Positions 8,049 through 16,500 of a stretch of 32,097 bases of DNA are shown piece after piece. The DNA is taken from the NCBI RefSeq assembly GCF_019037185.1, contig NZ_JAHHXM010000034.1, positions 1 through 32,097 on the forward strand. The letters run 5' to 3'. The position numbers were made by a program, and so were the translations under genes. The notes under the pieces were generated by a model, which worked only from the letters and a program-made list of their open reading frames with translations, had not been told where the DNA came from and ran no database searches. Source of the stretch: Oceanobacillus caeni (GTDB lineage: Bacteria; Bacillota; Bacilli; Bacillales; Amphibacillaceae). Within the stretch, counting starts at the first letter, position 1, and each line of letters opens with the position of its first letter.

Positions 8049-8203
8049 GGAGCTGGGACAAAAGTATTTCAGTCATGAAAAAACCGAACTTTCACCTGAA
8101 ATTCTAATTTAAAGTTTCCTAATAGTTTGTTTTTTTATTATATTGTTCATTAAATTAGAAAATATTCGGCTTTATGAATAGCAATTTAGTAATGTCCCAG
8201 CCA
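8049..8203. repeat. Large imperfect palindrome between convergent genes
   Basis: AGCTGGGACA (8051-8060) faces TGTCCCAGCC (8194-8203). Further in, TCATGAAAAAACCGAA faces TTCGGCTTTATGA (8165-8177). The ~155-bp element ends two to five bases before the ykoC stop. Sequences with GCTGGGACA termini and internal CCG/CGG arms are common intergenic inverted repeats in low-GC Gram-positives. It could serve as a bidirectional terminator or be a MITE-like relic. Confidence 0.7.
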
Positions 8204-8207
8204 TTTC

Positions 8208-8987
8208 CTAAACCTTTTTTCCGAATATATTTAGATACCCCAAATTATACGAAAATACAACTATTATAATAAATCCCCCGACAATAAAGGAAAAAAAGAT
8301 CCAGTCTTTTTTTTCGATGGTCATCTGATGATAGTGGGTACGATCTGTATCTCCAGTAAACCCCTTTGATTCCATAGCAATAGCTACTCGTTCCGCCTTG
8401 CGAATCCCATTAGCTAGTAGCGGAATTGCATATCTACGGAATTGATTTATTTTTCCTTTTAACCCTTTTGTTCTTCCTACACCACGGATGCGATGTGCCT
8501 GTCTTAATATCTGTAATTCCTGTTGAAATAAAGGTAAAAACCGATATCCAGCTAAAATACCATATGTGATTTTAGGTGGTACTTTACATTGTTGCATAAG
8601 GCTAAGCATAAATTTAGTGGAATCCGTTGTTAAAGCGAATAATAGAGACAATGCCACAAAGCAAAGAGACCGAAGTGCGAGACTAGTCCCTGTAAGTATA
8701 CTGCCAGTAGTTATTTCAAACCTCCATAATGTAAACATAACTTCTCCATAGGAAAAGGTTTGATTTGTATAAAGAATCGTCATCCAAGCAAAGCTTAATG
8801 CAACGAGAAAGAACGGACTGAAGAATTTGAGCCATTTTATAACCGAGATATCCCCCATAGTAAAGGTTACGAATAGAATAAATATAAAATAGGAAAGTGG
8901 TGTAAATACATCAAAAGTAAAACTAAGTAAAATGCCTGGTATTAATACCGCTATTGCCTTTATAGATGGATTAATAGACGAGATCAT
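8208..8987 (-). CDS. ykoC: ECF transporter T component of the thiamine-precursor importer
   Basis: The 259-residue membrane protein is an EcfT (CbiQ-like) subunit with several hydrophobic helices. It has the coupling-helix motifs expected for the family, including AHRIRGVGR (first Ala-Arg-Gly-type box) and RAERVAIAMESKGFTG (second box), which contact the two ATPase domains. Its start codon overlaps the ykoD stop by one base (TAATG), and AAGGTG inside ykoD serves as ribosome binding site, so the two are translationally coupled. As last gene of ykoFEDC it completes the transporter. Confidence 0.92.
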   Translation of the reverse strand: MISSINPSIKAIAVLIPGILLSFTFDVFTPLSYFIFILFVTFTMGDISVIKWLKFFSPFFLVALSFAWMTILYTNQTFSYGEVMFTLWRFEITTGSILTGTSLALRSLCFVALSLLFALTTDSTKFMLSLMQQCKVPPKITYGILAGYRFLPLFQQELQILRQAHRIRGVGRTKGLKGKINQFRRYAIPLLANGIRKAERVAIAMESKGFTGDTDRTHYHQMTIEKKDWIFFSFIVGGFIIIVVFSYNLGYLNIFGKKV

Positions 8988-10561
8988 TAAACAGCACCTT
9001 CTTCATGATTGTTTCGGATTCGATAAGGCAAGCGTAATCTTGCTTTTTTCAAAATCTTTTCCTGTTGCCAGAGCTTTTCAGGTTCGCCATTATAGACAAT
9101 GTTCTGTTTGTGTAATACAATTGCGCGATTTGTTATATCCACAATGTCCATATCATGGGTAACAAAGACAATGGTTGTCCCACTTTCTCTTAGTCGTTCA
9201 ATCATGTTCATGAATTCCCTTGTTGTTCGAGCATCTTGACCAAACGTTGGCTCATCAAAAAATAAAATATCTGGTGTCTCATCCACCATTGTTGCAACAC
9301 TTAAACGTCGTTTTTGTCCACCGCTTAAGGAGAAAGGATTACTAAATCGATGTTTTTCTAGGTGAAATTCCCTCATAAGTTTGGTTGCTGTAGAATTTAT
9401 TTTTTTCTCCGAATATCCATTTAATTTCAAGCCAAATGTTAACTCCTCCAACACGGTGTCCGTAATAAATTGATGTTCTGGATTTTGAAAAACGTATCCC
9501 ATTCGTTTTCTAAGTTCTTTTTGGTCCCAATGTTCCATTGGTTTATCGAAAAAGTAAATATTTCCTTTAAATGGGGTTAATAATCCAGCCATTAATTGTA
9601 GTAGTGTAGACTTACCAGCTCCGTTTTCTCCAATAATTGCGATGAATTCCCCGCTCCGTATGTTTAAATTTATTTCATTCAAAATGATTTGTTTCTTTCG
9701 ATAGAAACTCATGTCTTTTACAGTTAAAATCACATCTTCTGAAGGGAGGATACGATGGTTGAAGTTGCGAAAGGAATCAGCAGTATTGGAAAATCGTTTT
9801 GGTAAAAATACGCCTTCTTGCTCCAATAATGTTTTCTTTTCCATAAAGATAGAATTCACATTTCCATCCGCAATCAGTTCGCCACTTCTTCCCATCACAA
9901 GGACTCTGTCTACGATATCTAGCCAATCATCTGCTTGATGCTCAATAATAAGAACGGCTAATTGATGTTTTTCCTGAACACATTTAATTAACTGAATAAA
10001 CTCAAGACTAGAAACAGGGTCCAAATTTGCTGTAGGCTCATCTAAAATTAACATATTAGGTTCAAGCAGAAGAACAGATGCTAGGGCGATCTTCTGCTTT
10101 TGTCCACCTGATAACTCATGAATTTTTCTATTCTGTAACCCATCCATTCCGACTAATTTTAATACCTCCGAGATGCGCCGAGCCATCTCGGAAGGAGGGG
10201 TCTTAATGTTTTCCAACGTGAACGCGAGTTCATCTTCTATTGTAATCATACAAAATTGGCTTTCAGGATCCTGAAAAACAATCCCGATTTCCTGATTTAA
10301 TTCTCCTTTTTTGAAATCACGTATGTTTTTTCCACGATAATAGATTTCACCGGAAGAAACACCTTCAACGGCATCAGGGTACAATCCATTTAAACAAAGG
10401 GCGAGGCTGCTTTTCCCAGAACCGCTAGACCCCATAAGAATAGTCGTCTCATTTTTATTCAACGAAAATTGGATTCTATTAATTATTGGTTGGTCTAAGC
10501 TTTCATAGTCAAATGAAAAGTTTTCGATAAGAAGTAGAGGTCTACGCTGCTCCTGTTTCAC
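8987..10561 (-). CDS. ykoD: ECF transporter ATPase, two nucleotide-binding domains fused
   Basis: This 524-residue protein carries both ABC ATPase halves in one chain. Half one has Walker A GSSGSGKS (44-51), signature LSGGQKQK (150-157) and Walker B LILDEP (171-176). Half two has GENGAGKS (311-318), LSGGQKRR (412-419) and FFDEP (434-438). The two halves replace the usual EcfA1/EcfA2 pair, as in B. subtilis YkoD. The start is GTG at 10561, inside ykoE (20-base overlap), with AAAGGAG 13 bases upstream. It powers uptake of a thiamine precursor through YkoC and YkoE. Confidence 0.94.
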   Translation of the reverse strand: MKQEQRRPLLLIENFSFDYESLDQPIINRIQFSLNKNETTILMGSSGSGKSSLALCLNGLYPDAVEGVSSGEIYYRGKNIRDFKKGELNQEIGIVFQDPESQFCMITIEDELAFTLENIKTPPSEMARRISEVLKLVGMDGLQNRKIHELSGGQKQKIALASVLLLEPNMLILDEPTANLDPVSSLEFIQLIKCVQEKHQLAVLIIEHQADDWLDIVDRVLVMGRSGELIADGNVNSIFMEKKTLLEQEGVFLPKRFSNTADSFRNFNHRILPSEDVILTVKDMSFYRKKQIILNEINLNIRSGEFIAIIGENGAGKSTLLQLMAGLLTPFKGNIYFFDKPMEHWDQKELRKRMGYVFQNPEHQFITDTVLEELTFGLKLNGYSEKKINSTATKLMREFHLEKHRFSNPFSLSGGQKRRLSVATMVDETPDILFFDEPTFGQDARTTREFMNMIERLRESGTTIVFVTHDMDIVDITNRAIVLHKQNIVYNGEPEKLWQQEKILKKARLRLPYRIRNNHEEGAV

Positions 10562-11147
10562 GTCGTTTTTGCAGCTCCTTTCCTAATGCATATCCACGTA
10601 GTACATCTGTTTTTGCAAGTTGATCACTTATCCATTTCCCTAGAACCCCTGCAAGGAGTGCTCCGCTGATTACACGCACAACTAATGTAGCAACAAGTAA
10701 CCATGGTGTTAATGTAATGTTTCCAGCGTAAAATAGGTGCCATACAAAACTAATCAGCGCTGCGGACATACCGGAAAATATTAACACGCGTAATCGATAA
10801 TCTTTCCATTTTGTCAAAGCAAATGCGAGTTCTGCACCTGCACCTTGGACCGCAGCAGAAAGAATAAGTCCCGGTCCTGCAGTAGTTCCTAGTAACACTT
10901 CGGTAATTCCTGCAATTACTTCTGCGGTAAAGGCAACTCCTGGTTTACGCAATATGTAAGCCGCCACGATAGAAACAATAAACCATATTCCAAAAATAAT
11001 CTCATAACCAAATGGAGCTAGACCAAATGGGGCAAGAATATTTTGGATAACCTGACCAACTAAGAAAAAGGCTAAATATATAATCCCAAATACGACACCT
11101 AATATGGACATAAGAACTATTTCTTTTAATTTCCACTGATTTGTCAT
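10542..11147 (-). CDS. ykoE: ECF transporter substrate-binding membrane subunit for a thiamine precursor
   Basis: The 201-residue hydrophobic protein has about six membrane helices and is the S component that captures the substrate in the membrane. Family identity rests on sequence character (LMSILGVVFGIIYLAFF, PGVAFTAEVIAGITEVLLG, PGLILSAAVQGAGAELAFAL) and on its place between ykoF and ykoD behind a TPP riboswitch. Hydroxymethylpyrimidine is the proposed cargo of YkoE systems. AAGGAG overlaps the ykoF stop, giving tight coupling. Confidence 0.93.
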   Translation of the reverse strand: MTNQWKLKEIVLMSILGVVFGIIYLAFFLVGQVIQNILAPFGLAPFGYEIIFGIWFIVSIVAAYILRKPGVAFTAEVIAGITEVLLGTTAGPGLILSAAVQGAGAELAFALTKWKDYRLRVLIFSGMSAALISFVWHLFYAGNITLTPWLLVATLVVRVISGALLAGVLGKWISDQLAKTDVLRGYALGKELQKRRETGAA

Positions 11148-11159
11148 TTTACAAACTCC

Positions 11160-11750
11160 TTATGCTTGATTCGTTGGACTATTCGCAGAAAGACTAAATG
11201 TCATCGTAACATGAGAAACTTGATCCTGAATAAGTTTAAAAGATTCATATAATGCTTGAAAGAGATTATGCACATCTCCATCCAATCTTGTAGCATAATG
11301 GGTAGATATTACTTTAACGTTACGGTGTTTGGATAAATCGATTTGTTCATAGATTTTATCCATATAATCTTCTCTTCCTAACGGATAAAGAGAAAATTTA
11401 CAACCAGCGACTTGGGAGATGGACTTCACCTTTTCTTCGTTCAACGGGGTATCTGTTTCATCCATGTACACATCGGCATCTGAATCCCCCGGGCAACCAA
11501 TAGAAAAGGTTCCGTTCATAGCAACATGCTCTCCCGTTTTTGCTGCATGAAGGAAAATGGCCTTTGTTACATCAAAAACATGAACCATTTTCCCCCGAAT
11601 ACATGTGCTCACATCATCTGTATTCTTCCATACTTTTGATGTATCGACCTCTTCCAGTGTTGATAGAATAATATCTACAAACCGGTCACTCATCGGATGT
11701 AGACTAAACTGACATCCTGCAATTCTACTTGTCCCACAATAGTTGCTCAT
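11160..11750 (-). CDS. ykoF: YkoF-family thiamine/HMP-binding protein
   Basis: The 196-residue soluble protein shows a clear internal duplication. GCQFSLHPMSDRFVDIIL (about 13-30) matches GCKFSLYPLGREDYMDKIY (about 116-134), corresponding to the two ferredoxin-like halves known in B. subtilis YkoF. The known protein binds thiamine or its pyrimidine part and may pass it on from the transporter. It is the first gene of the TPP-controlled operon. An AGGAGG site precedes its ATG. No secretion signal is visible, so it is cytoplasmic. Confidence 0.93.
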   Translation of the reverse strand: MSNYCGTSRIAGCQFSLHPMSDRFVDIILSTLEEVDTSKVWKNTDDVSTCIRGKMVHVFDVTKAIFLHAAKTGEHVAMNGTFSIGCPGDSDADVYMDETDTPLNEEKVKSISQVAGCKFSLYPLGREDYMDKIYEQIDLSKHRNVKVISTHYATRLDGDVHNLFQALYESFKLIQDQVSHVTMTFSLSANSPTNQA

Positions 11751-11774
11751 AAAATCTCCTCCTAAAATAATAAT

Positions 11775-11807
11775 AAAAAAACTGCACTCCGTATGGGAAT
11801 GCAGTTT
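11775..11807 (-). terminator. TPP-riboswitch-controlled terminator before ykoF
   Basis: Read on the minus strand, AAACTGCATTCC pairs with GGAGTGCAGTTT and a T run follows. It lies between the TPP aptamer and ykoF, as expected of the expression platform. Confidence 0.88.
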
Positions 11808-11839
11808 ACATGTATGTATTTAAGTTTCATTGAATCATA

Positions 11840-11935
11840 CAGTGAACCGCACTTCCCCACGCTAGTATTATCTAGATCGGGTAATAAGGGTCAGATTTCT
11901 CTTCTCAGCCACACACCGTAGCTCCCCTAGTGCTA
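11840..11935 (-). promoter_or_regulatory. TPP (THI-box) riboswitch controlling ykoFEDC
   Basis: The minus strand carries the conserved THI blocks in order: CACTAGGGGAGC, GGCTGAGA, GACCCTTATTACCCGATCT, AGATAATACTAGCGTGGGGAAGTG. This is the canonical thiamine pyrophosphate aptamer. TPP binding is expected to promote the downstream terminator and shut the importer off. Confidence 0.97.
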
Positions 11936-12018
11936 ACTTTCGGATATGCAATTTTTCTTCTATTATGAATAAAACATACTTTATGATTTTTGTAAAGGGC
12001 TCATCTGTTGGTAAATAA

Positions 12019-12042
12019 AAAGGTGGGAGACTATCCCACCTT
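12019..12042 (-). terminator. helD terminator overlapping the stop codon
   Basis: On the minus strand AAGGTGGGA pairs with TCCCACCTT around a short loop that contains the helD TAG stop, followed by TTTTATTTACC. The stem equals the outer stem of repeat hairpin 1 (TCCCACCT/AGGTGGGA). Confidence 0.8.
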
Positions 12043-14343
12043 AAACGTATCGTTATCCGCTTCTTTAATAAACAAGCAAGGTTCCCCTGGTGAGACCATT
12101 GTTAAATCATGCATGGCCCTAGTGCATGCTGTATAGAATAACGCTCGCTCAGATTCCCGATTGTATTGATTACTTGATGCATCTGGAATAATAACTGCAT
12201 CAAATTCAATCCCTTTTGCTAAATAGACAGGAAGTACCAAAATGCCTTTTTCAAAAGAAAAAGTTTCTTCATTAATTGGATATAAATCAATTTCTTTCCG
12301 TAGTAATTCATAAATCTGATTTGTTTCCTCCATTGTTTTACAAATTAGTGCGATGGTTTCATGACCATATCTACGTAGTTTTTCAATTTCCAATAACAAT
12401 GTTTGAACTAAGTTATTTTCAGTTTGAAGCAGGGTAGGTTTTTTTCCTTCCCGTTCAAAAGGTTCAATAATGGAATGACCGGGAGCAAAGTGTTTTGAGA
12501 ATTCTACAATTTCTTTTGTTGATCGATAACTTTTTGTTAAGGTAATTCGTTCATGGTTACTTTCCACCGCATCCGGGATAAGAGGATTTTCACTTGTCGT
12601 ATGAGCGTATATTCCCTGGTTAACATCGCCTAGAAGTGTCATTCTCGTATAAGGGAAAATATGTCTTATAAATGCAAATTGGAAAGCAGAATAATCCTGT
12701 GCCTCGTCAATAAATAAATGACGTATAGAACGGTCTGCATCGTGTCCAAGAATTTTTCCTTTGAAATATACATATGGTGTAGCATCTTCCCACGTTAAAT
12801 AGCGCTTGTTTAAATGTTTTACAGTAAATGTAGCGATTGTTTCCCAATTCTTTGGTTTTAGATTTGGTTCCCATTTTTCAAAAAGGTTCCTGTACGTGGC
12901 AAGCACATGGACAAACTTCAATCGTTTAATTTGTTTTTTAATTGGGGCAAATGCCCGCTGAATCACTTCTTTACGCAAAAACATTTCTTCTTGAAGCGGG
13001 TCATCTTCATCACCATACATATCCTGACTATAAGTGAATGCCTTCTGGTAATCTTCTTTGTCTAATAATTGCATTTCTTCCAAAACCCAGTCTTCAGAAA
13101 CTTCCTTTTGTTGGATATGACGAATTTCCTTTAAAAGCCATTTAGAAACAAGTTCCAATTTATTTGGAATAGAAATGCTAGAATCAAGTGCATAAAAATA
13201 TCGAGTAATTTCCTCTTTTGATAGGATAATTTCGTTTCTAAATTTAATGTTTTTAAAAAGAATTCCAGTATGGTTTAAATAAGAAATATAGGAATCAATC
13301 ATCTGTTTAAAATATAAGCTTGATTTATAGTCCATATTTATAACTCGTATATCGTTTTTATCCTTATGTCGTTCTGTAAGGGTGTACTCGATTTGTTCAA
13401 AAGGAGATTCAATTTCAATGTTTTTTTCAATCCTTTTTCTTAAAAATTGTAAGAAGGTAGATTGGCCAATATTTGTCTCTCCTAATTCCGGAAGTACATT
13501 GATGATATAACTTGAGAATAGTGGATTTGGTGAAAGAAGGAGAAGGTCATTTGCATTTAACTCTTCACGAAAACGATACATTAAATAGGCTACGCGCTGT
13601 AATGCGGCTGACGTTTTTCCACTTCCAGCCACTCCTTGCACAATTAAAAGATTACTCCGTTCGTTACGAATAATTTTATTTTGTTCCTTTTGGATCGTTG
13701 CAACGATGCTTTGCATTTTTGTGTTAGCATTATTACCAAGAGCATGCTGAAGTAGGGTATCTCCGATTGTGAGGCCGGTGTCAAACATACCTTTCATCTG
13801 ACCTTGCCTAATAATATATTGCCTTTTTAATGTTATTTCACCATTTATGGTATCTTCCGTCGATTCATATTGAGCAGGTCCTGGAGCGTAGTCATAATAC
13901 ATGCTTGATATAGGTGCACGCCAATCATATACGAGAAAATTCTCATCCTTTTCATCCATCAGAGAAGCCTTACCAATGTAGATTTTTTCCTCTTCCTTTG
14001 TCTGGTTTTCCTTAAAGTCAATTCTGCCAAAATAAGGTGAGTCTTGTAACGAATCTAATGTTTTTCTCTCATGATCTATATTTCCATGTGACCGTTCACG
14101 TTCAGCTAAAAATTCAGCTTGCTGTTTTAAACTAGCTTGTGTTTCAATTATATCGTCTGGTTCGTCTAGGTTTACCGTAACATCATCCCAAAAATCCTTT
14201 CTAAGATCGATAATACTCTCTCTTAGACCCGAGGCTTTCTCCTTCAGTGCTATTTTTTTCTTTTTAATAACCTGAATGACGTCTTCCAATCTCTGCCTTT
14301 CAGCTAATTCATCTTTTATTTGATTTTCCGATTCCTTATTCAT
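12031..14343 (-). CDS. helD: HelD, RNA-polymerase-recycling UvrD-like ATPase
   Basis: The 770-residue protein matches B. subtilis HelD in length and plan. An N-terminal charged coiled coil (first ~90 residues, rich in Glu and Lys) in the family reaches into the RNA polymerase secondary channel. Then follow YDWRAPISSMYYDY, Walker A GVAGSGKT (about 237-244), the helicase DEAQD box, TLTKSYRST and a C-terminal LPVYLAKGIEFD motif. It frees stalled polymerase from nucleic acid using ATP. A TTG at 14352 would extend it by three residues but lies on the GGGG site, so the ATG at 14343 is preferred. Confidence 0.93.
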   Translation of the reverse strand: MNKESENQIKDELAERQRLEDVIQVIKKKKIALKEKASGLRESIIDLRKDFWDDVTVNLDEPDDIIETQASLKQQAEFLAERERSHGNIDHERKTLDSLQDSPYFGRIDFKENQTKEEEKIYIGKASLMDEKDENFLVYDWRAPISSMYYDYAPGPAQYESTEDTINGEITLKRQYIIRQGQMKGMFDTGLTIGDTLLQHALGNNANTKMQSIVATIQKEQNKIIRNERSNLLIVQGVAGSGKTSAALQRVAYLMYRFREELNANDLLLLSPNPLFSSYIINVLPELGETNIGQSTFLQFLRKRIEKNIEIESPFEQIEYTLTERHKDKNDIRVINMDYKSSLYFKQMIDSYISYLNHTGILFKNIKFRNEIILSKEEITRYFYALDSSISIPNKLELVSKWLLKEIRHIQQKEVSEDWVLEEMQLLDKEDYQKAFTYSQDMYGDEDDPLQEEMFLRKEVIQRAFAPIKKQIKRLKFVHVLATYRNLFEKWEPNLKPKNWETIATFTVKHLNKRYLTWEDATPYVYFKGKILGHDADRSIRHLFIDEAQDYSAFQFAFIRHIFPYTRMTLLGDVNQGIYAHTTSENPLIPDAVESNHERITLTKSYRSTKEIVEFSKHFAPGHSIIEPFEREGKKPTLLQTENNLVQTLLLEIEKLRRYGHETIALICKTMEETNQIYELLRKEIDLYPINEETFSFEKGILVLPVYLAKGIEFDAVIIPDASSNQYNRESERALFYTACTRAMHDLTMVSPGEPCLFIKEADNDTFKVG

Positions 14344-14437
14344 TTCAATCAACCCCGTTCAAAAGCGATATAATATATTCTTATTGTTATTAAAAGACAT
14401 TTATAATATGAGTCGAAAAAAACGTTCATTATTTTAT

Positions 14438-14549
14438 CCCACCTCAAGCTTCTGGGGAAACAAAGAAGGTAGGTGGGAGATCAATTGTCCGTATACTATC
14501 TATCAGTGGTGGATGAAGGAAATCCTCCACTGATGGAAGTCTTATTTAT
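14438..14549 (+). repeat. TTTAT-bounded repeat, copy E (overlaps SLAP gene 3' end)
   Basis: It starts after TTTAT (14433-14437) and ends GGAAGTCTTATTTAT (14535-14549). Hairpin 1 is intact. The core is shortened (CCGTATACTA). Hairpin 2 is very good: ATCAGTGG-T-GGAT against ATCC-T-CCACTGAT, whose GG/CC pairs replace the AG/CT pairs of copy F. Its right half lies inside the minus-strand SLAP reading frame. Confidence 0.9.
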
Positions 14550-14927
14550 TAGTATTACCCCATTTGAAGGAATTTCTTTTTTTAATATTTGTTGTTTAGG
14601 AAAAATAAATGTCCAAGGTATACTTGTTTCTTTTTCAATAACTAATCTAGGAATGGTGAAGATATGCCCGGCAATTAATTCACCATTTGCATGATACTGA
14701 ATCGTGTCATGGTGAAAAGTGAAATCCGAATTGGAGGTATTATGAACGAGAACCGTTACTAGTAATTCCCCTTTATGATTGATTGCATGTCCCAAAGTGG
14801 TAAATTGTATTTTTTCTTCCTTTGAAAGATTCTCTTTTACCCTTATAAATTCCTGCTTTATTTTTTCTCTGTCTTTATTTGCTATCGTTTTGTCCCAAGC
14901 CGCTTCAAATTGTAATGTCTGAGTCAC
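14496..14927 (-). CDS. SLAP-domain protein, C terminus encoded by an inserted repeat
   Basis: This product of about 143 residues resembles the Bacillus SLAP-domain family: an N-terminal helical stretch (KDREKIKQEFIRV), the LVTVLVHNTSNSDFTF core strand and IPWTFIFPKQQI near the end, matching the family's PWTFIFP hallmark. Function is poorly known; surface or secretion-accessory links have been proposed for relatives. An ATG at 14942 lies in frame, but GGAGGT at 14940-14935 is correctly spaced for the GTG at 14927. The last ~17 residues (from about NKTSISGG) are encoded by repeat copy E, so the native C terminus was probably replaced. Confidence 0.7.
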   Translation of the reverse strand: MTQTLQFEAAWDKTIANKDREKIKQEFIRVKENLSKEEKIQFTTLGHAINHKGELLVTVLVHNTSNSDFTFHHDTIQYHANGELIAGHIFTIPRLVIEKETSIPWTFIFPKQQILKKEIPSNGVILINKTSISGGFPSSTTDR

Positions 14928-15089
14928 GATGATAACCTCCAATTGTATTTAAACGTATACCCATATCATACAGGATTAAACGGGAATTCCAAAATAGCTA
15001 AACTCATCCTAGCATTTTTAAAACCAGGCTATACTAATCTAATTTCAATTTGAAAAATGGTATAATAGAACGAAGGATTTATAGTTTAT

Positions 15090-15215
15090 CCTACCTCAAG
15101 CTTCTGGGGAAACAAAGGAGTAGGTGGCAGATCAACTGCCTGAAAAGGTCCGATAAGTGCGACTAACCATTAGTAGGGGATGAAGGAAAAACCCTACTGA
15201 TAGGAGTCTTCTATA
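15090..15215 (+). repeat. TTTAT-bounded repeat, copy F
   Basis: It starts after TTTAT (15085-15089). Hairpin 1 is slightly damaged (CCTACCT...AGGTGGC). The core GAAAAGGTCCGATAAGTGCGACTAA is the best preserved of the set. Hairpin 2 has AGTAGGG paired with CCCTACT. The right end is degraded to GGAGTCTTCTATAT. It lies about 70 bases upstream of sbcD. Confidence 0.9.
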
Positions 15216-15288
15216 TTAATGAAAATATAAAACTAAAAAAATGAATGAAATATATGTTAAATGAGAATAGAAGGGAGCATGGATAATA

Positions 15289-16479
15289 ATGAAGTTTTTT
15301 CATACGGCAGATTGGCATCTTGGAAAATTAGTTCAAGGGGTGTATATGACGGATGATCAGCGTTTTGTATTAAAGCAGTTCGTTGAAGCGGTAGAAGAGG
15401 AAAAGCCCGATGTGGTTATCATTGCAGGTGACTTATATGATCGTGCTGTACCTCCAACTGAAGCTGTCCATTTATTGGATGAAGTTCTTGAAACGATTGT
15501 AATAAAGCTTAATACCCCTGTCCTTGCTGTTGCGGGTAATCATGATAGTCCAGGTAGATTGAATTTCGGCAGTAGTATCATGAAGGAAAAAGGATTTCAT
15601 ATCATTGGTAACTATACAAACGACTTCACTCCAGTTGTTTTGAATGATGAGCATGGGGAGGTACATTTCCATCTTGTTCCATATTGTGACCCAAGTGTCG
15701 TACGAACAATTCTTGAGGACGATGAAATACGAAGTCATGATGATGCAACAAGGAAGACTATCGAGCATATGAACGATTCATTAGACCCTAATGTACGTCA
15801 TGTGTATGTTGGACATGCTTTTGTTACACCATTTGGAGAAGAACAAGAGAATACAAGTGAATCAGAAAGACCCCTATCTATAGGTGGTGCGGAATATGTA
15901 GATGCTCACCATTTTAAAGCTTTTCATTATACAGCTTTAGGCCACTTACACCAAGCGCACTACGTAATGGATGAAACGGTTCGTTATTCCGGATCGATTT
16001 TAAAATATTCGATTTCAGAAGAAAATCATAAAAAAGGCTTCTTAGTGGTTGATATGGATAAAGATGGGAACGTAAGTCTTGATAAGCGTCTTTTAACTCC
16101 AAGAAGGGATATTCGTACGGTGGAAGCAACGATGGAAGATTTACTAAAACATCCGGTGAATGAAGATTATGTATTCGTACGTTTACTAGACACAGCTCCG
16201 GTATTATCCCCAATGGAAAAAGTACGCTCCGTTTATCCGAATGCGATGCACGTAGAAAGAAAGAATGTCTCTTCTGGACTCTTTCCAAATGAAGAAAGGG
16301 AATATGTCGATCGTAGTAGTTTGAGTGACTTTGATCTATTTCAAGCTTTCTATAAGGAAGTAAAAGGACAAGAACCTTCAGAGGAAACGGAAAAACTATT
16401 TAAAGAAGTGTTAGACGAAATGTTAAAAGCGGATAGTGAAAGCCAAACGGTCAAAAAGAGAGAGCCAATTAGAAACTAA
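15289..16479 (+). CDS. sbcD: Exonuclease SbcCD, nuclease subunit D
   Basis: SbcD is the Mre11-like Mn-dependent nuclease that, with SbcC, opens hairpins and trims DNA ends. The 396-residue protein has the calcineurin-like phosphoesterase motifs in order: DWHLGK (Asp8, His10), GDLYDR (Asp48), GNHDS (84-88), VGHAF and GHLHQAH. GGGAG lies 12-13 bases before the ATG. The gene ends 21 bases before sbcC, with a ribosome binding site between, so the pair is an operon. Length is normal. Because this enzyme removes hairpins, its neighbourhood of hairpin-rich repeats is notable but probably coincidental. Confidence 0.96.
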   Translation: MKFFHTADWHLGKLVQGVYMTDDQRFVLKQFVEAVEEEKPDVVIIAGDLYDRAVPPTEAVHLLDEVLETIVIKLNTPVLAVAGNHDSPGRLNFGSSIMKEKGFHIIGNYTNDFTPVVLNDEHGEVHFHLVPYCDPSVVRTILEDDEIRSHDDATRKTIEHMNDSLDPNVRHVYVGHAFVTPFGEEQENTSESERPLSIGGAEYVDAHHFKAFHYTALGHLHQAHYVMDETVRYSGSILKYSISEENHKKGFLVVDMDKDGNVSLDKRLLTPRRDIRTVEATMEDLLKHPVNEDYVFVRLLDTAPVLSPMEKVRSVYPNAMHVERKNVSSGLFPNEEREYVDRSSLSDFDLFQAFYKEVKGQEPSEETEKLFKEVLDEMLKADSESQTVKKREPIRN

Positions 16480-16500
16480 TGGAAAGGGGTTAGTCATACA

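Noticed and set aside
14473-14694. 73-codon + strand ORF
   Set aside because: It is antisense to the SLAP-domain gene and starts within repeat copy E; no ribosome binding site or family resemblance.
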